A DNA stretch of 11,672 nucleotides from an uncultured Porphyromonadaceae bacterium (lineage in GTDB: Bacteria > Bacteroidota > Bacteroidia > Bacteroidales > Muribaculaceae), in contig USNC01000024.1 of assembly GCA_900555915.1 (NCBI GenBank), positions 1 through 11,672 on the forward strand. Reading direction: 5' to 3'. The position numbers and the translations under genes were made by a program. The notes under the pieces are model-generated. The model ran no database searches and had not been told where the DNA came from. It was given only the letters and a program-made list of their open reading frames with translations. This document shows, one piece after another, positions 1-9,200 of the stretch; position 1 is the first letter of the stretch; each line of letters starts with the position of its first letter.

Positions 1-42
1 CGCGTAAGATCGTCGGCAGCGTCAGATGTGTATAAGAGACAG
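1..42 (+). other. Illumina Nextera read-1 (i5 side) adapter, not genomic
   Basis: Positions 10-23 read TCGTCGGCAGCGTC and 24-42 read AGATGTGTATAAGAGACAG. Together these are the Nextera i5-side adapter plus the 19-bp Tn5 mosaic end. Positions 2-9 (GCGTAAGA) sit exactly where the i5 index belongs and match, from memory, Nextera XT index S517. Base 1 is the last C of the P5 sequence. Genomic sequence begins at 43. This segment should be trimmed, and anything translated through it is artificial. Confidence 0.98.
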
Positions 43-674
43 TTGTAGAAGAGTATGGCCTCGGGGTCTGCCTCATGGGCGTATTCGAAAGCCTTGGCTA
101 TGAACTCATCGCCGCAGAGGTTGTAGAGTCTGCTCTCACGGTAGGGGTTCGGCGTGCGGCCTCTCCATCCGGGGCCTGCGTCAGACATGGCTTCATTGAC
201 CACGTCCCAGCAATACACCACATCCTTGTAGCGTCCCACCACGGTGTGTATGTGGTCGCGCAGACGATTGTAGAACACCTCTTTGCTCACGGGATTGCCT
301 TTCTTGTCGGTAAACATCCAGTCGGCGAACTGTGAGTGCCATACGAGAGTGTGGCCGCGGAGCTTGATGCCGTTGGAGCGGCAGAAATTGGCAATGCTGT
401 CGGCGAGTCCCCAGTTCCATACCCCTTCGGCAGGATGAAGCTCGCCCGGCTTCATCGCATTCTCGGCCGTGATGCTGTTGAAATGTTTCTTCACCAAGTC
501 GGCCTGCGCCGCGTCGGAGATGTTGCGTTTGTTGACTGCGACTCCTACTGTGAAATAGCCGTCGTAGGCGTCTTTCAGACTTGCGGGGCCGTGGTCGGCC
601 GGAGGTCCGAACTGAGCCGATGCCGTGCCTGTGATGGCTACGGATATCATCGCTGTAAGAAAACTTCTTTTCAT
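43..674 (-). CDS. Secreted GH10 endo-1,4-beta-xylanase, N-terminal part (3' end off contig)
   Basis: This reading frame starts at ATG 674 and stays open for 210 codons until it meets the adapter at 42, so the C-terminus is missing. Residues 1-20 form a signal peptide: MKR, a hydrophobic stretch, then TASA before Q21. This fits signal peptidase I cleavage with no lipobox cysteine, so the enzyme is probably periplasmic or secreted. The rest reads as the first half of a glycoside hydrolase family 10 TIM barrel: TAENAMKP around residues 69-76 (substrate-contacting E71, N72, K75), GHTLVWH at 107-113, and WDVVNEA at 156-162, where E161 is the expected acid/base catalyst. The last complete residues, AILFY, lead into the usual ND-Y-N region of the next barrel strand. 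The second catalytic glutamate lies beyond the contig. The family cleaves internal beta-1,4 bonds of xylan. Family GH10 is secure; substrate preference and any extra modules cannot be judged. Confidence 0.93.
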
Positions 675-707
675 GATAATTATGAGTTTGGTTTGAATTA
701 TTTGTAG

Positions 708-739
708 CTCCAGTCTCCGCGAGGTGGCGGAAACCGGAG
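708..739 (-). other. Strong RNA hairpin between prfC and the xylanase gene (possible terminator or 5'-leader structure)
   Basis: The arms 739-727 and 720-708 pair over 13 bp around a 6-nt loop (726-721). In minus-strand RNA all 13 pairs form, two of them G-U wobbles. In plus-strand RNA those same two positions would be A-C mismatches, so the structure is best preserved in the direction of the genes. No U-tract follows it on the minus strand (CTACAAATAATTC follows). A T5 run (740-744) lies on the plus-strand side. It could terminate prfC transcription weakly, process or stabilise an mRNA end, or lie in the xylanase leader, ending 33 nt before ATG 674. I see no TAnnTTTG promoter box in the 107-nt gap. 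Confidence 0.6.
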
Positions 740-781
740 TTTTTATCAAGTCATGGCAGTTCCGTGTCGGTCAGCAGGCTT

Positions 782-2365
782 TTAAAACTCGCTGGCAAAG
801 TGGAACCGGATTTTCGGGAAATCGCTCTGCGCCATCTGGAGCACGTAGTTGCTGTCGGCCATGAAGACGTCGCGGTCGTCCTTGTCTTTGGCCATGAACT
901 GGTATTTGCGCTTCTTGAAGGCTTCGAGCGCCTCCTGGTCGTCGCTCTCTATCCAGCACGCCTTGTAGAGGCTGATGGGTTCCCAGCGGCACTGCGCTCC
1001 GTATTCGTGAAGCAGACGGTACTGGATCACCTCAAACTGCAGTTGGCCTACGGTGCCGATTATCTTGCGTCCGTTGAACTGGTTGGTAAACATCTGGGCC
1101 ACACCCTCGTCCATAAGTTGACGGATCCCTTTGTCGAGTTGCTTCGCCTTCATGGGGTCGGCGTTCTCGATATATTTGAACATCTCCGGAGAGAAGGAGG
1201 GGAGACCCTTGAAGTGGAGTTGCTCGCCAGAGGTCAGTGTGTCGCCTATCTTGAAGTTGCCCGTGTCGGGTATGCCGACGATGTCGCCGGGATAAGCCTC
1301 GTCGACTATGTTTTTCTTCTGGGCCATGAATGCGGTAGGGGCGGCGAACTTCAGGAGTTTGTTTAGGCGCATGTGCTTGTAGTTGACGTTGCGCTCGAAC
1401 TTGCCGCTGCATATCTTCACGAATGCGATGCAGCTGCGGTGGTTTGGGTCCATGTTGGCGTGGATTTTGAAGACGAAACCGGAGAACCCTTCTTCCTGAG
1501 GTTTCACCTCGCGCTCCACCGCCTCGATCGGCAGGGGAGCGGGGGCTATCTCGCAGAAGCAGTCGAGAAGTTCCTTCACTCCGAAGGTGTTGAGTGCGGA
1601 GCCGAAGAATACGGGCGCCACTTCTCCGCGCAGGTATGCCTCTTTGTCGAAGTCGGGATAGACACCCTCAATCAGTTCGAGGTCGTCGCGCAGTTTAGAA
1701 GCGTCGGCTTCTCCTACGAGCCGGTCCACCTCCGGCGAGTCCACATTCTCTATCTCCACACGCTCGCTGATGGTCTGCTTCGACGGGGTGAAGAGGTCGA
1801 GGCCGCGCTCGTAGATGTTGTAGACACCTTTGAATTTCTCGCCCATGTTGATAGGCCAGGAGAGTGGACGCACGGAGATCTTCAGTTCCTGTTCGAGTTC
1901 GTCGAGGATGTCGAAGGGGTCGCGCCCCTCGCGGTCGAGTTTGTTGACGAAGATTATCACCGGGGTCTTGCGCATACGGCATACTTCCATGAGGCGGCGA
2001 GTCTGTGTCTCCACGCCTTTGGCCACGTCTACCACGATGATGACCGAGTCCACGGCCGTGAGCGTGCGGAATGTGTCTTCCGCGAAGTCCTGGTGGCCGG
2101 GGGTGTCGAGGATGTTGATCTTGTAGTCCTTATAGTTGAAACCCATCACCGACGTTGCCACCGAGATGCCGCGTTGCTTCTCGATCTCCATCCAGTCGGA
2201 TGTGGCGGTCTTCTTTATCTTGTTGCTCTTGACGGCACCGGCCACGTGGATGGCGCCACCGAAAAGCAGAAGTTTCTCGGTGAGGGTGGTCTTACCGGCG
2301 TCGGGGTGAGAGATGATGGCGAAAGTGCGTCGCCGGGCTATTTCTTTGTTCAGTTCTTCTGACAT
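782..2365 (-). CDS. prfC: Peptide chain release factor 3 (RF3), translational GTPase
   Basis: This 527-residue protein, close to the roughly 529 residues of E. coli RF3, is complete from ATG 2365 to TAA 784-782. RF3 is a cytosolic GTPase that releases RF1 or RF2 from the ribosome after peptide release. The GTPase domain is intact: P-loop SHPDAGKTT at residues 19-27 (the RF3 form of the motif), RGIS switch I at 65-68, DTPGH at 87-91 and NKLD at 141-144. A beta-barrel domain II and the RF3 C-terminal domain follow ([19 protein letters not shown] and related stretches). [13 protein letters not shown] together with the length and C-terminal region separates it from EF-G, LepA and TypA. It lies 5 nt downstream of the DUF4924-type gene and is probably transcribed from that gene's promoter. 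No clear Shine-Dalgarno sequence is visible, as is common in Bacteroidetes. Confidence 0.98.
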   Translation of the reverse strand: MSEELNKEIARRRTFAIISHPDAGKTTLTEKLLLFGGAIHVAGAVKSNKIKKTATSDWMEIEKQRGISVATSVMGFNYKDYKINILDTPGHQDFAEDTFRTLTAVDSVIIVVDVAKGVETQTRRLMEVCRMRKTPVIIFVNKLDREGRDPFDILDELEQELKISVRPLSWPINMGEKFKGVYNIYERGLDLFTPSKQTISERVEIENVDSPEVDRLVGEADASKLRDDLELIEGVYPDFDKEAYLRGEVAPVFFGSALNTFGVKELLDCFCEIAPAPLPIEAVEREVKPQEEGFSGFVFKIHANMDPNHRSCIAFVKICSGKFERNVNYKHMRLNKLLKFAAPTAFMAQKKNIVDEAYPGDIVGIPDTGNFKIGDTLTSGEQLHFKGLPSFSPEMFKYIENADPMKAKQLDKGIRQLMDEGVAQMFTNQFNGRKIIGTVGQLQFEVIQYRLLHEYGAQCRWEPISLYKACWIESDDQEALEAFKKRKYQFMAKDKDDRDVFMADSNYVLQMAQSDFPKIRFHFASEF

Positions 2366-2370
2366 GGTGC

Positions 2371-2919
2371 TTATTCGAGATCGAGTTCGTTGTTATAGTC
2401 TTTCTTGTAGTAGGCGGCGAGTGTGCCGAGGAAATGCGACACTTCCGAGGCTGCGTCAAGTGTTTCCTTTGAGATCTCCTTGCCCTGCATGCGCAGCAGC
2501 AGTATGCCGTAGAGGAAGTCAAACAGAGTCTCAATCTCCCCCTTTTTGTTTTCTCCGGCTTTGGAGCGGAGGTCGACTATCAGAGGGAGTATCTTGTAGT
2601 ATTCGGCTGCGTATGCGGCATATTTACGGTCTTTCACCAGCCGGGCGCTGAGGTCGTCGAGCGCGATTATGACGTTTTTGTTGAGCTGGAGGTGTCCTTT
2701 CTCCGTCACCCCTTCGCGGCGCATCATGTCGATCAGCGACTCGTACCATTCGGTCATCTCGTGTCGCTGCTGCTCGGAAAGGCCTTCGTGACGTTCCACT
2801 ATGTTCTCGCGTATACGGTCGAGATCAAGGCCGAAGGCTCGTATCAGATCCTCGATCTGCCACATGTAGAGCAGATACTCGGCTATGTTTTCTTTCTTTT
2901 TCTGCGATGCTGTAATCAT
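2371..2919 (-). CDS. DUF4924-type cytosolic protein of unknown function, upstream of prfC
   Basis: This small protein of 182 residues has no signal peptide or membrane segment. It is rich in charged residues and predicted helix, with stretches such as [20 protein letters not shown] near the N-terminus and [18 protein letters not shown] near the C-terminus. It resembles what I recall as DUF4924, a Bacteroidetes-restricted family often found next to prfC; no activity is known to me and no catalytic motif is visible. I chose ATG 2919 over an in-frame TTG four codons upstream at 2931. The family normally starts just before the K/R-K-E-N-I-A-E-Y stretch, and the promoter box at 2939-2946 would leave the TTG almost no leader. 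The gene ends 5 nt before the prfC start, so the two are very likely cotranscribed and possibly translationally coupled. A link to translation termination is only a guess from position. Confidence 0.85.
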   Translation of the reverse strand: MITASQKKKENIAEYLLYMWQIEDLIRAFGLDLDRIRENIVERHEGLSEQQRHEMTEWYESLIDMMRREGVTEKGHLQLNKNVIIALDDLSARLVKDRKYAAYAAEYYKILPLIVDLRSKAGENKKGEIETLFDFLYGILLLRMQGKEISKETLDAASEVSHFLGTLAAYYKKDYNNELDLE

Positions 2920-2938
2920 GTCGTTTCCCAATTTTACG

Positions 2939-2970
2939 CAAAATTACAAAAATTGTATTGATTTTGCAAA
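2939..2970 (-). promoter_or_regulatory. Bacteroidetes-type promoter for the DUF4924-prfC unit
   Basis: On the minus strand, TTTG (2970-2967) is followed after exactly 20 nt by TAATTTTG (2946-2939). This matches the Bacteroidetes housekeeping pattern of a -33 TTTG, a spacer of about 19-21 nt, and a -7 TAnnTTTG. Transcription should start around 2932-2935, leaving a leader of roughly 13-16 nt before ATG 2919. A second -7-like match, TATTTTTG, overlaps the -33 box but lacks an upstream TTTG. The region is clearly more AT-rich than the flanking genes. The promoter lies in the 99-nt gap after the second RND gene, so DUF4924-prfC need not depend on the efflux operon for transcription. Confidence 0.75.
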
Positions 2971-3018
2971 AATAATTGGTTGCCGGAAGCTTCATCCCGC
3001 CGGAATCATGAATGGGGC

Positions 3019-6000
3019 TTAATCTTTCAGGCGCATGAAGATGGGCATTACGAAGATGTAGGCCAGGATCGAGAATAGAAGTCCGCCCATACCTCCGGCG
3101 GCGAGGCTGAACCAGAAGTCGCCGTCGCCTTTCTGGTCGAAGAGAAAGGGCACGAGTCCGAGGGCAGTGGAGAGAACGGTGAGGAATACGGGGACCGCCT
3201 TTATCCGGAATGCCTCCACATAGACGGCCACTTTGTCGGTGTGATGGCCGGCGTGATGCCCGGCGGCCCTGCGCTTGCCGAGCAGCGACAGGTATTCATA
3301 CATTTGGTATATGCCGGCGTTGACCACAATGCCTGACAGGAGCACCATCGACGCGAAACCGCCGTTGCCGAATGCAATTCCGGAGATGCGGAAGGAGAGG
3401 AACGTGCCGATGAGCGACACGGGAATCAGGCTGACGATCACCAGCGGCAGGGTGAGCGACTCGAAAAGTATGGCGCAGATGAAGTAGATGATCACGGCCA
3501 CAAGCAGGAGAAGCCAATATTGCATGCCGGAGTCCTCGTGCCACCCGTAAGTGGAGTTCAAACACCGGTAGCCTACGGGAAACCGGGCATTGTATTCGTC
3601 GGTCACCTCCTGAATCAGCCGGTTGGAATAGTTCCAGGAACCCAGCACGTTGAATGCCACCCTCAGCACGTATTCCTGATTCTTCCTGGGGATGCTGTTC
3701 TTTGCCTGCCTGCGCGCTATCTCCATATAGTTTGAGAGTCGGGCCGGACTCCCGTCCACGTCGATGTAGGAGTTGCCGAGTTGCCACAGGTCGAAACTGT
3801 CGACGCGCCGCGAATGCAGCTGTATTTCCGAATCGATCAGTCGGTCGCGGTATCGTCCGAGTTCCCGCACTGCGAGGAGTTCGCTGAGCGAGGCATGCGC
3901 GGCCGGAATGGAGAAGCGGTCGAGGGCTATTCGCTCCTTGTCGTAGACCATGTAGAGTTCGTCTTCCTGGTTCTCGTGTCCCGGAGTCTCTATCACGATG
4001 TCCTGCACGCGCGGATTGCTCCCGAGGTCAGCGCTCATCTCCTCCGCGAAGCGATACAGCCGCTCATAGTTGTAGCCCGCTATCTCGATGCGGTGCGAAC
4101 GGTAGGCGAGGTTGAGCGAGTTGCTGAAACCGCGCTCGCTCACCCCGTATGTGCTCCAGTCGGCGCCACCAAGCGAGATCAGAAGACCTATCGCCTTGTT
4201 TTCCAGCATGTATGGAAATCCGCCGTAGCGGTGCTTCTCCTTGAATTCTACCTCGATCTCTCCTCCCCACCAACCGACGTTGGTCTCGAATTTCTCTATT
4301 TCCGAAAACTGCGACAGAAACCGCTCTATATGGAGCATCTTGTCGTTGAGTTCGTGCATGCTTCCCCCTACGGGCATCTTGCCCCGGATGTGGAGTCGCG
4401 GTTCCCGCTCCTGCGGACGGCTGTCTGTGCCCGCTGTGATATGCTCGGCGAAAAGACGCATCGTGCCGCCGAGGTAAGTCGACAGCGGATCTTTCAGTTT
4501 TCTGACGAAGAAGTCGCTTCCGAGGGTGGAGTTGTAGGCCTTCTCATACCAGGTAGGTTCCCTGCGTTCTTCTGCGGGAATACGGAGGTTGTCCTCATCG
4601 CCGAGTTTGTCGGGGAGCGCGTGAAACGGTATTCCGAAAAGGAGAATCAATATCACCACGTAAATCCACCTGTGCTTCTGTGTGAAGGCGATATATGCGC
4701 CGTAGGCTTTGGAAATGCGTGAAGATCCGGAGATGGCGGATTTCTCCGACGCGGCGTATTCCCGCTTTCGGTCAAGTCGGTCGGACAGTGCAGGCACAAA
4801 GAGCAGAGCCACTATCAGCGACACTGCGAGATTGATGATGATGATCCATGAGAAATCGTAGAGGTCTTTCTGTATGTGTTCGGGCAGAAAGAAGATGATC
4901 ACGAGCGAGCCGATGGTGGTGAGCAGCGAGGCGAGAATGGCGAAGAAGGCCCTGCGGTCGCGGTGGAGTATGTAGTGGTCTACCATCACAATGGATGAGT
5001 CTATGATCAGGCCCAGCGACACGGTGATGCCGGCAAGCGCGAAAGAGTGCAGGCGTATGTCGGCGATCCAATACACAAGCACCGCTATGAGTATGTTGGC
5101 GGCGAGTGTGGTGGCTATGAGGAAGAGGTATTTCCATTTCCGCCTTATCACCCATATGAATGCAAGGAGAATCAGCAGCGACATCAGACTTCGGCGCACG
5201 AGGGTGTTGAGTTCGGATTCCTTTTTCTCCGCGCCGTTGTAGGTGAGGGAGAGAAAGACCCCTTTCTTAAGGTTTTTCTGGAGTTGGGCGATTCGCTCGC
5301 GCAACTGATGTGAGAGTCTGATGGCCGGAGCGTCGGAGTCGACATAAATGTTGAGATAAATCGTGCTCAGGCCGTTCAGTCGGTAGTAGCTTCCCGGCAG
5401 ACGGTCTTTGTATTGATAAGTGGCGAGGTCGCCCATGTAGATCATCGAGCCTTCCACATTCTTTATGGCCATGCGCTCCAGAGGCTTGTCAAACTGGTCG
5501 ACCGAAAGATATAGAGCCTTGCGCTCGGGCGAGTCGGCGGCATCCACGGTCACTTCACCGATTATTTCGGCGCGGCCCATGAATCCCCTGACGGCCTCCT
5601 CTATGTCGGCCACGGTGATGCCGTAGGTGCGCAGCGACATCGGGTCGTAGCTCACCTCCACATATTTTCCGGTGCCGCCCGTTATGTCCACGCGTCTCAC
5701 GCCGTCCATCGTCTTGAGCACCGGCTCCAGCTGGTTGCCCACATATTCCTTCAGCCTGTCGTTGCTCATCGAGGAATTCAGCTGATATGTCAGCAGGAGC
5801 GATTCCTTTTCGTCCTTTCCCGCATCCGGCGTCACTTCGCCGCCGCTGACCGACGGATATGACACACCTTCGGGAAATTTCTTGTAGATCTGCTTTATCG
5901 CCGACGATATCTCGAACTTGGTGGCCGACACGTTGGCCTGCGGTTTCAGTTCGATCTCCACCCGGCCCCCGCCGAAATTAGAGACCGACTGCACGCTCTG

Positions 6001-6252
6001 CACCCCTTTGACGGCCGAGACCACACCCTCGATGCGCGATGTGACGTTCTGCTCCACCACCTTCGGCGACGTCCCTTCCCAAGAGAACGAGACAGTGAGC
6101 GTCTTCCCCTGTCGCGGGCGCGGATCCGGCTCCACGTCGAGCAGCGGAATGACTGCAATCCCGGCCACCATGCATATGACCATGACCATCAGCAGTGAGA
6201 ACGGGGATATGCGGTCGAGCCGCGACAGGAAATCCTTATTGTCTCTTTTCAT
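3019..6252 (-). CDS. RND efflux permease, second of the tandem pair (divergent type)
   Basis: This inner-membrane resistance-nodulation-division transporter has 1077 residues, the normal family size, and is complete from ATG 6252 to TAA 3021-3019. TM1 is at about residues 18-38, followed by a large periplasmic porter loop, a cluster of membrane segments around 355-490, a cytosolic linker, TM7 near 530, a second periplasmic loop, and the final segments from about 935 to the end. The TM4 motif LIIDSSIVMVD keeps one acidic residue (D418) at the proton-relay site. The TM10 site reads GIVVNAGIY (N978), as in permeases without the AcrB lysine. Its first 17 nt overlap the end of the preceding permease gene, which suggests translational coupling and equal dosage. 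It differs strongly from that neighbour, so the pair is not a recent duplication. The partners may form a heterotrimer like MdtB-MdtC, or two separate pumps sharing one adaptor and channel. Substrate unknown. Confidence 0.94.
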   Translation of the reverse strand: MKRDNKDFLSRLDRISPFSLLMVMVICMVAGIAVIPLLDVEPDPRPRQGKTLTVSFSWEGTSPKVVEQNVTSRIEGVVSAVKGVQSVQSVSNFGGGRVEIELKPQANVSATKFEISSAIKQIYKKFPEGVSYPSVSGGEVTPDAGKDEKESLLLTYQLNSSMSNDRLKEYVGNQLEPVLKTMDGVRRVDITGGTGKYVEVSYDPMSLRTYGITVADIEEAVRGFMGRAEIIGEVTVDAADSPERKALYLSVDQFDKPLERMAIKNVEGSMIYMGDLATYQYKDRLPGSYYRLNGLSTIYLNIYVDSDAPAIRLSHQLRERIAQLQKNLKKGVFLSLTYNGAEKKESELNTLVRRSLMSLLILLAFIWVIRRKWKYLFLIATTLAANILIAVLVYWIADIRLHSFALAGITVSLGLIIDSSIVMVDHYILHRDRRAFFAILASLLTTIGSLVIIFFLPEHIQKDLYDFSWIIIINLAVSLIVALLFVPALSDRLDRKREYAASEKSAISGSSRISKAYGAYIAFTQKHRWIYVVILILLFGIPFHALPDKLGDEDNLRIPAEERREPTWYEKAYNSTLGSDFFVRKLKDPLSTYLGGTMRLFAEHITAGTDSRPQEREPRLHIRGKMPVGGSMHELNDKMLHIERFLSQFSEIEKFETNVGWWGGEIEVEFKEKHRYGGFPYMLENKAIGLLISLGGADWSTYGVSERGFSNSLNLAYRSHRIEIAGYNYERLYRFAEEMSADLGSNPRVQDIVIETPGHENQEDELYMVYDKERIALDRFSIPAAHASLSELLAVRELGRYRDRLIDSEIQLHSRRVDSFDLWQLGNSYIDVDGSPARLSNYMEIARRQAKNSIPRKNQEYVLRVAFNVLGSWNYSNRLIQEVTDEYNARFPVGYRCLNSTYGWHEDSGMQYWLLLLVAVIIYFICAILFESLTLPLVIVSLIPVSLIGTFLSFRISGIAFGNGGFASMVLLSGIVVNAGIYQMYEYLSLLGKRRAAGHHAGHHTDKVAVYVEAFRIKAVPVFLTVLSTALGLVPFLFDQKGDGDFWFSLAAGGMGGLLFSILAYIFVMPIFMRLKD

Positions 6253-9200
6253 AGATCTTGTAGTAGATAAGAGGTACGATGAAGAGGCTCACCGCCGTGC
6301 CGGCAGTCATGCCCACCACCAGGGTCAGCGACAGCGGATACTGCAGGGCGGACCCCATGTCGCCCTTCGACAGAAACGGCAGCAGGGCGAGCACAGTGGT
6401 GAGCGAGGTCATGAGGATCGGGCGCAGACGCTTGTGTCCGGCTTCGTTGACAGCATCGGCGAGCGGCATGCCGCCCCGGCGCAGGCGGTTGATTGTGTCT
6501 ATCTTCAAGATGGAGTCGTTGATGATTATGCCGGCCATCACCACAAGGCCTGTCATCGACATGAGGTTGAGGGTCTCGCCCGTGAGCCATAACACCAGGA
6601 AGACCGCGCAGACATCAATGACCATCTCGAAGAGGATGATCATTGGCTGCACCAGACTCTCGAACTGTGCCGCCAGTATGAAATAGAGCAGTGAGAGCGC
6701 CACTGCAAGCACTATGGCAAGCTCACCCACGAGTCTGCGGCTTTTGAAATACTCTCCTTCAAACGAAGCCGTATATTCGGGATGACGGTCGGTGAAACCG
6801 TCGGTATATTCCATGACTTTCCTTACCTCGCCGCTCCCGGCATTCACTTCCATGGGGTAGTATTCGCCGGTTCCGGCGGCCGACAGCCGTTTGTAGTCTT
6901 CGCGGCGCGAGGGCCTCAGCAGCAGCGACAGCGGGATTTCGGTACCTTCCGAATTGCGTACGCTCGACGCGAGGATACGGTCGTTTTCACTGTCGCGCGT
7001 GCCCACTATGACCGGGATGCTGTTGGCGCCGTCGCTTATCTCATACACCTTGTTGCGGTGTACCGTCTCGCGCAGATGGGAATAGAGCCGTGGAAAGTCC
7101 ACTTTATAGAGCGCCATCTTCTCCGGGTCGGCGAGATACTGCATGTTTTCCTCAGTGGCCACGGGGTGTATGTAGATTTCGGGAAACGCCGCGCGCAGCG
7201 AGTCGGCAAACTCACGGCTCGCCGCCACGTCCGGGCGTGCGCCGTCGGCCGTCTGAAGCAGTATCTCCAGATCGCTGCCTCCGGTCTGGAGCATCTGTTC
7301 GTAAAGATTGCCCGACGACTCGAAGCTTATGCCGGCGTTCGGCCATGCCTGAGCCACTGCTTTTTCCAGATGATTCTTCACGCTTGTCATGCTCTCCGCG
7401 TCGCGGCATTTGATATATATGGCCGATTCGGATGTGGTCATGTCTTTGGTGTGGGGGAGCAGAAACTGCTGCACTCCGGTCATCACTGTGGAATGCTCCA
7501 CGGCGATGTCGGTCTCGGCAAGAGAGGCGAGCAGACTTCGGGTGCGGCGGTCGTTTTCCTCCGCCGATATTCCGGCGTTCCAGTCGATGCTGACGAGTGT
7601 GTCGTCGGGAGCGATGTAAGGCATCCTCTCCTTGTCGAGCAGATAAAACATCAGCGCCGACACCGGAACGCAAAGCAAAGAAAGCAGGAGGTATAGCCTC
7701 GAATGCCTGAATACATTGGCGTGGATTCGGTCATAGAGCGCCATCAGCCGTGAATGGTACGTCGGATTGGCGCTATTGGTCCAATTAGTCTTATTGGTCT
7801 TATAAATAAGAAAATAATAGACGGGAATCACGAGCACCGATACCGTGAGCGAGGAGAAGAGCGCCAGGGCCACGGCCATGGCCTGGTCGAAGAAGAGCGC
7901 GCCGGCGGTGCCGCTGAGGAATATCAGCGGGATGAAGACGGAGCAGGTGGTGAGCACGCTGCTGAGCATCGGTGTGAAAACTTCGCCAGTGCCTATAGAG
8001 ATCGCATCAGCGAGCGATGCGGCTGAGGCCTGGCGCTGCCGTATATTGTCGATGACGATGATGGAATTGTCTACCATCATGCCCACTCCAAGTATCAGGC
8101 CCGAGAGTGAGATCACGTTGATCGAGATGTGCAGGAGATGGAAGAAGAGAAGGGTGACGAGCAGCGACACCGGGATGGTGAGTATGATGAGCACCGTCGG
8201 CCTCCAGTCGCGCATGAATACAAACAGGATCAGGCATGCGAGCACCGCGCCGAGAAGCAGGTTGCTCTCGAGATTGCTGATCGAATAGGTGAGCAGCTGT
8301 GTCTGGTCGCGGGTGAGCCGGAAGTCGATGTCGGGGTAGTTTTTTGCGAGGTCTTCCGCCAGAGTCTTCATCTCGCGGCGCAGGTCTTCCATCTGCGCGT
8401 CGTTTTGCTTCACCACGGCCATAGTGACCGCGTTGCGCCCGTCGGCGCGGACCATGCCGGCTCGTTCGGCCGTTTTCTCCGTTATGGTGCAGATATTGCC
8501 GAGAGTCACTATCCGTCCCTCATGGTTGATGTGGATGCCTGCTATGTCTTCCTTTGTGAGTATCTGGGAGTCGAAGTGAATGTTGTAGCGGTAGATGCCG
8601 TCTGCAATGCTCAGCGCGCCGAGCGTGATATTATTGTCGGCGATAGCCTTTTCTATGTCGGCCGCAGTGAGTCCGAGCGCGTTCATCCTCGAGGGGTCGG
8701 GCATGCATTCTATCACTGTGCCCGTGGTGCCGCTGATGTCTACCATCGCCGTCTGAGGCAATTGTTCGATGCGTTTGCCTACCACGTCGCGGGCAAACCG
8801 TCCGAGTTCGGCGAAGCGCAGGCCGGCGTCGGCGCCGGGCTTCTCATCCTTGAGCGAAATGTCGAGGTAGAACGCCGGAATGTCCATCGCGCTCGCCTTC
8901 ATCACCTTCGGGCGGTCGGCATCCTTCGGGAGGAAACGCATGGCGCGGTCCACCTTCTCGTTGACTTCAATGAATATAATGTCCATGTCGCTGCCCGGCT
9001 CAAACGTAAGGCGGATGGTGCCGGCGTCCATTCGGCTTTCCGAACGCATCTCCTTTAGGCCTGCCACCTGCAGCAGCTGCTGGCGCAGCGGGCGAGTGTA
9101 GCTTGCTTCGGCCTCGCTGACCGAGGCGCCCGGACATACAGCCTGCACTGTCACCTGTGGCACATCGATGTCGGGCATCAGCGACACCGGAATGTGCCGC

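Noticed and set aside
1373..2362. A 329-codon open frame on the plus strand opposite prfC, and similar long plus-strand frames at 764-1366, 3781-4722, 6782-7696, 8129-9058 and 9194-10417
   Set aside because: Each lies antisense to a gene with clear family motifs. GC-rich third positions in the real genes remove stops from the opposite strand. Their translations show no recognisable domain and no promoter or plausible operon.
2920..2931. TTG start at 2931 for the DUF4924-type gene
   Set aside because: It would lie almost on the predicted transcription start, and the family starts near the KENIAEY stretch, which fits ATG 2919.
2971..3018. A possible intrinsic terminator after the second permease (CCGG...CCGG arms followed by a T-rich stretch on the minus strand)
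   Set aside because: Only about 4 bp pair across a long loop, and the T-rich bases are better explained as part of the promoter region.
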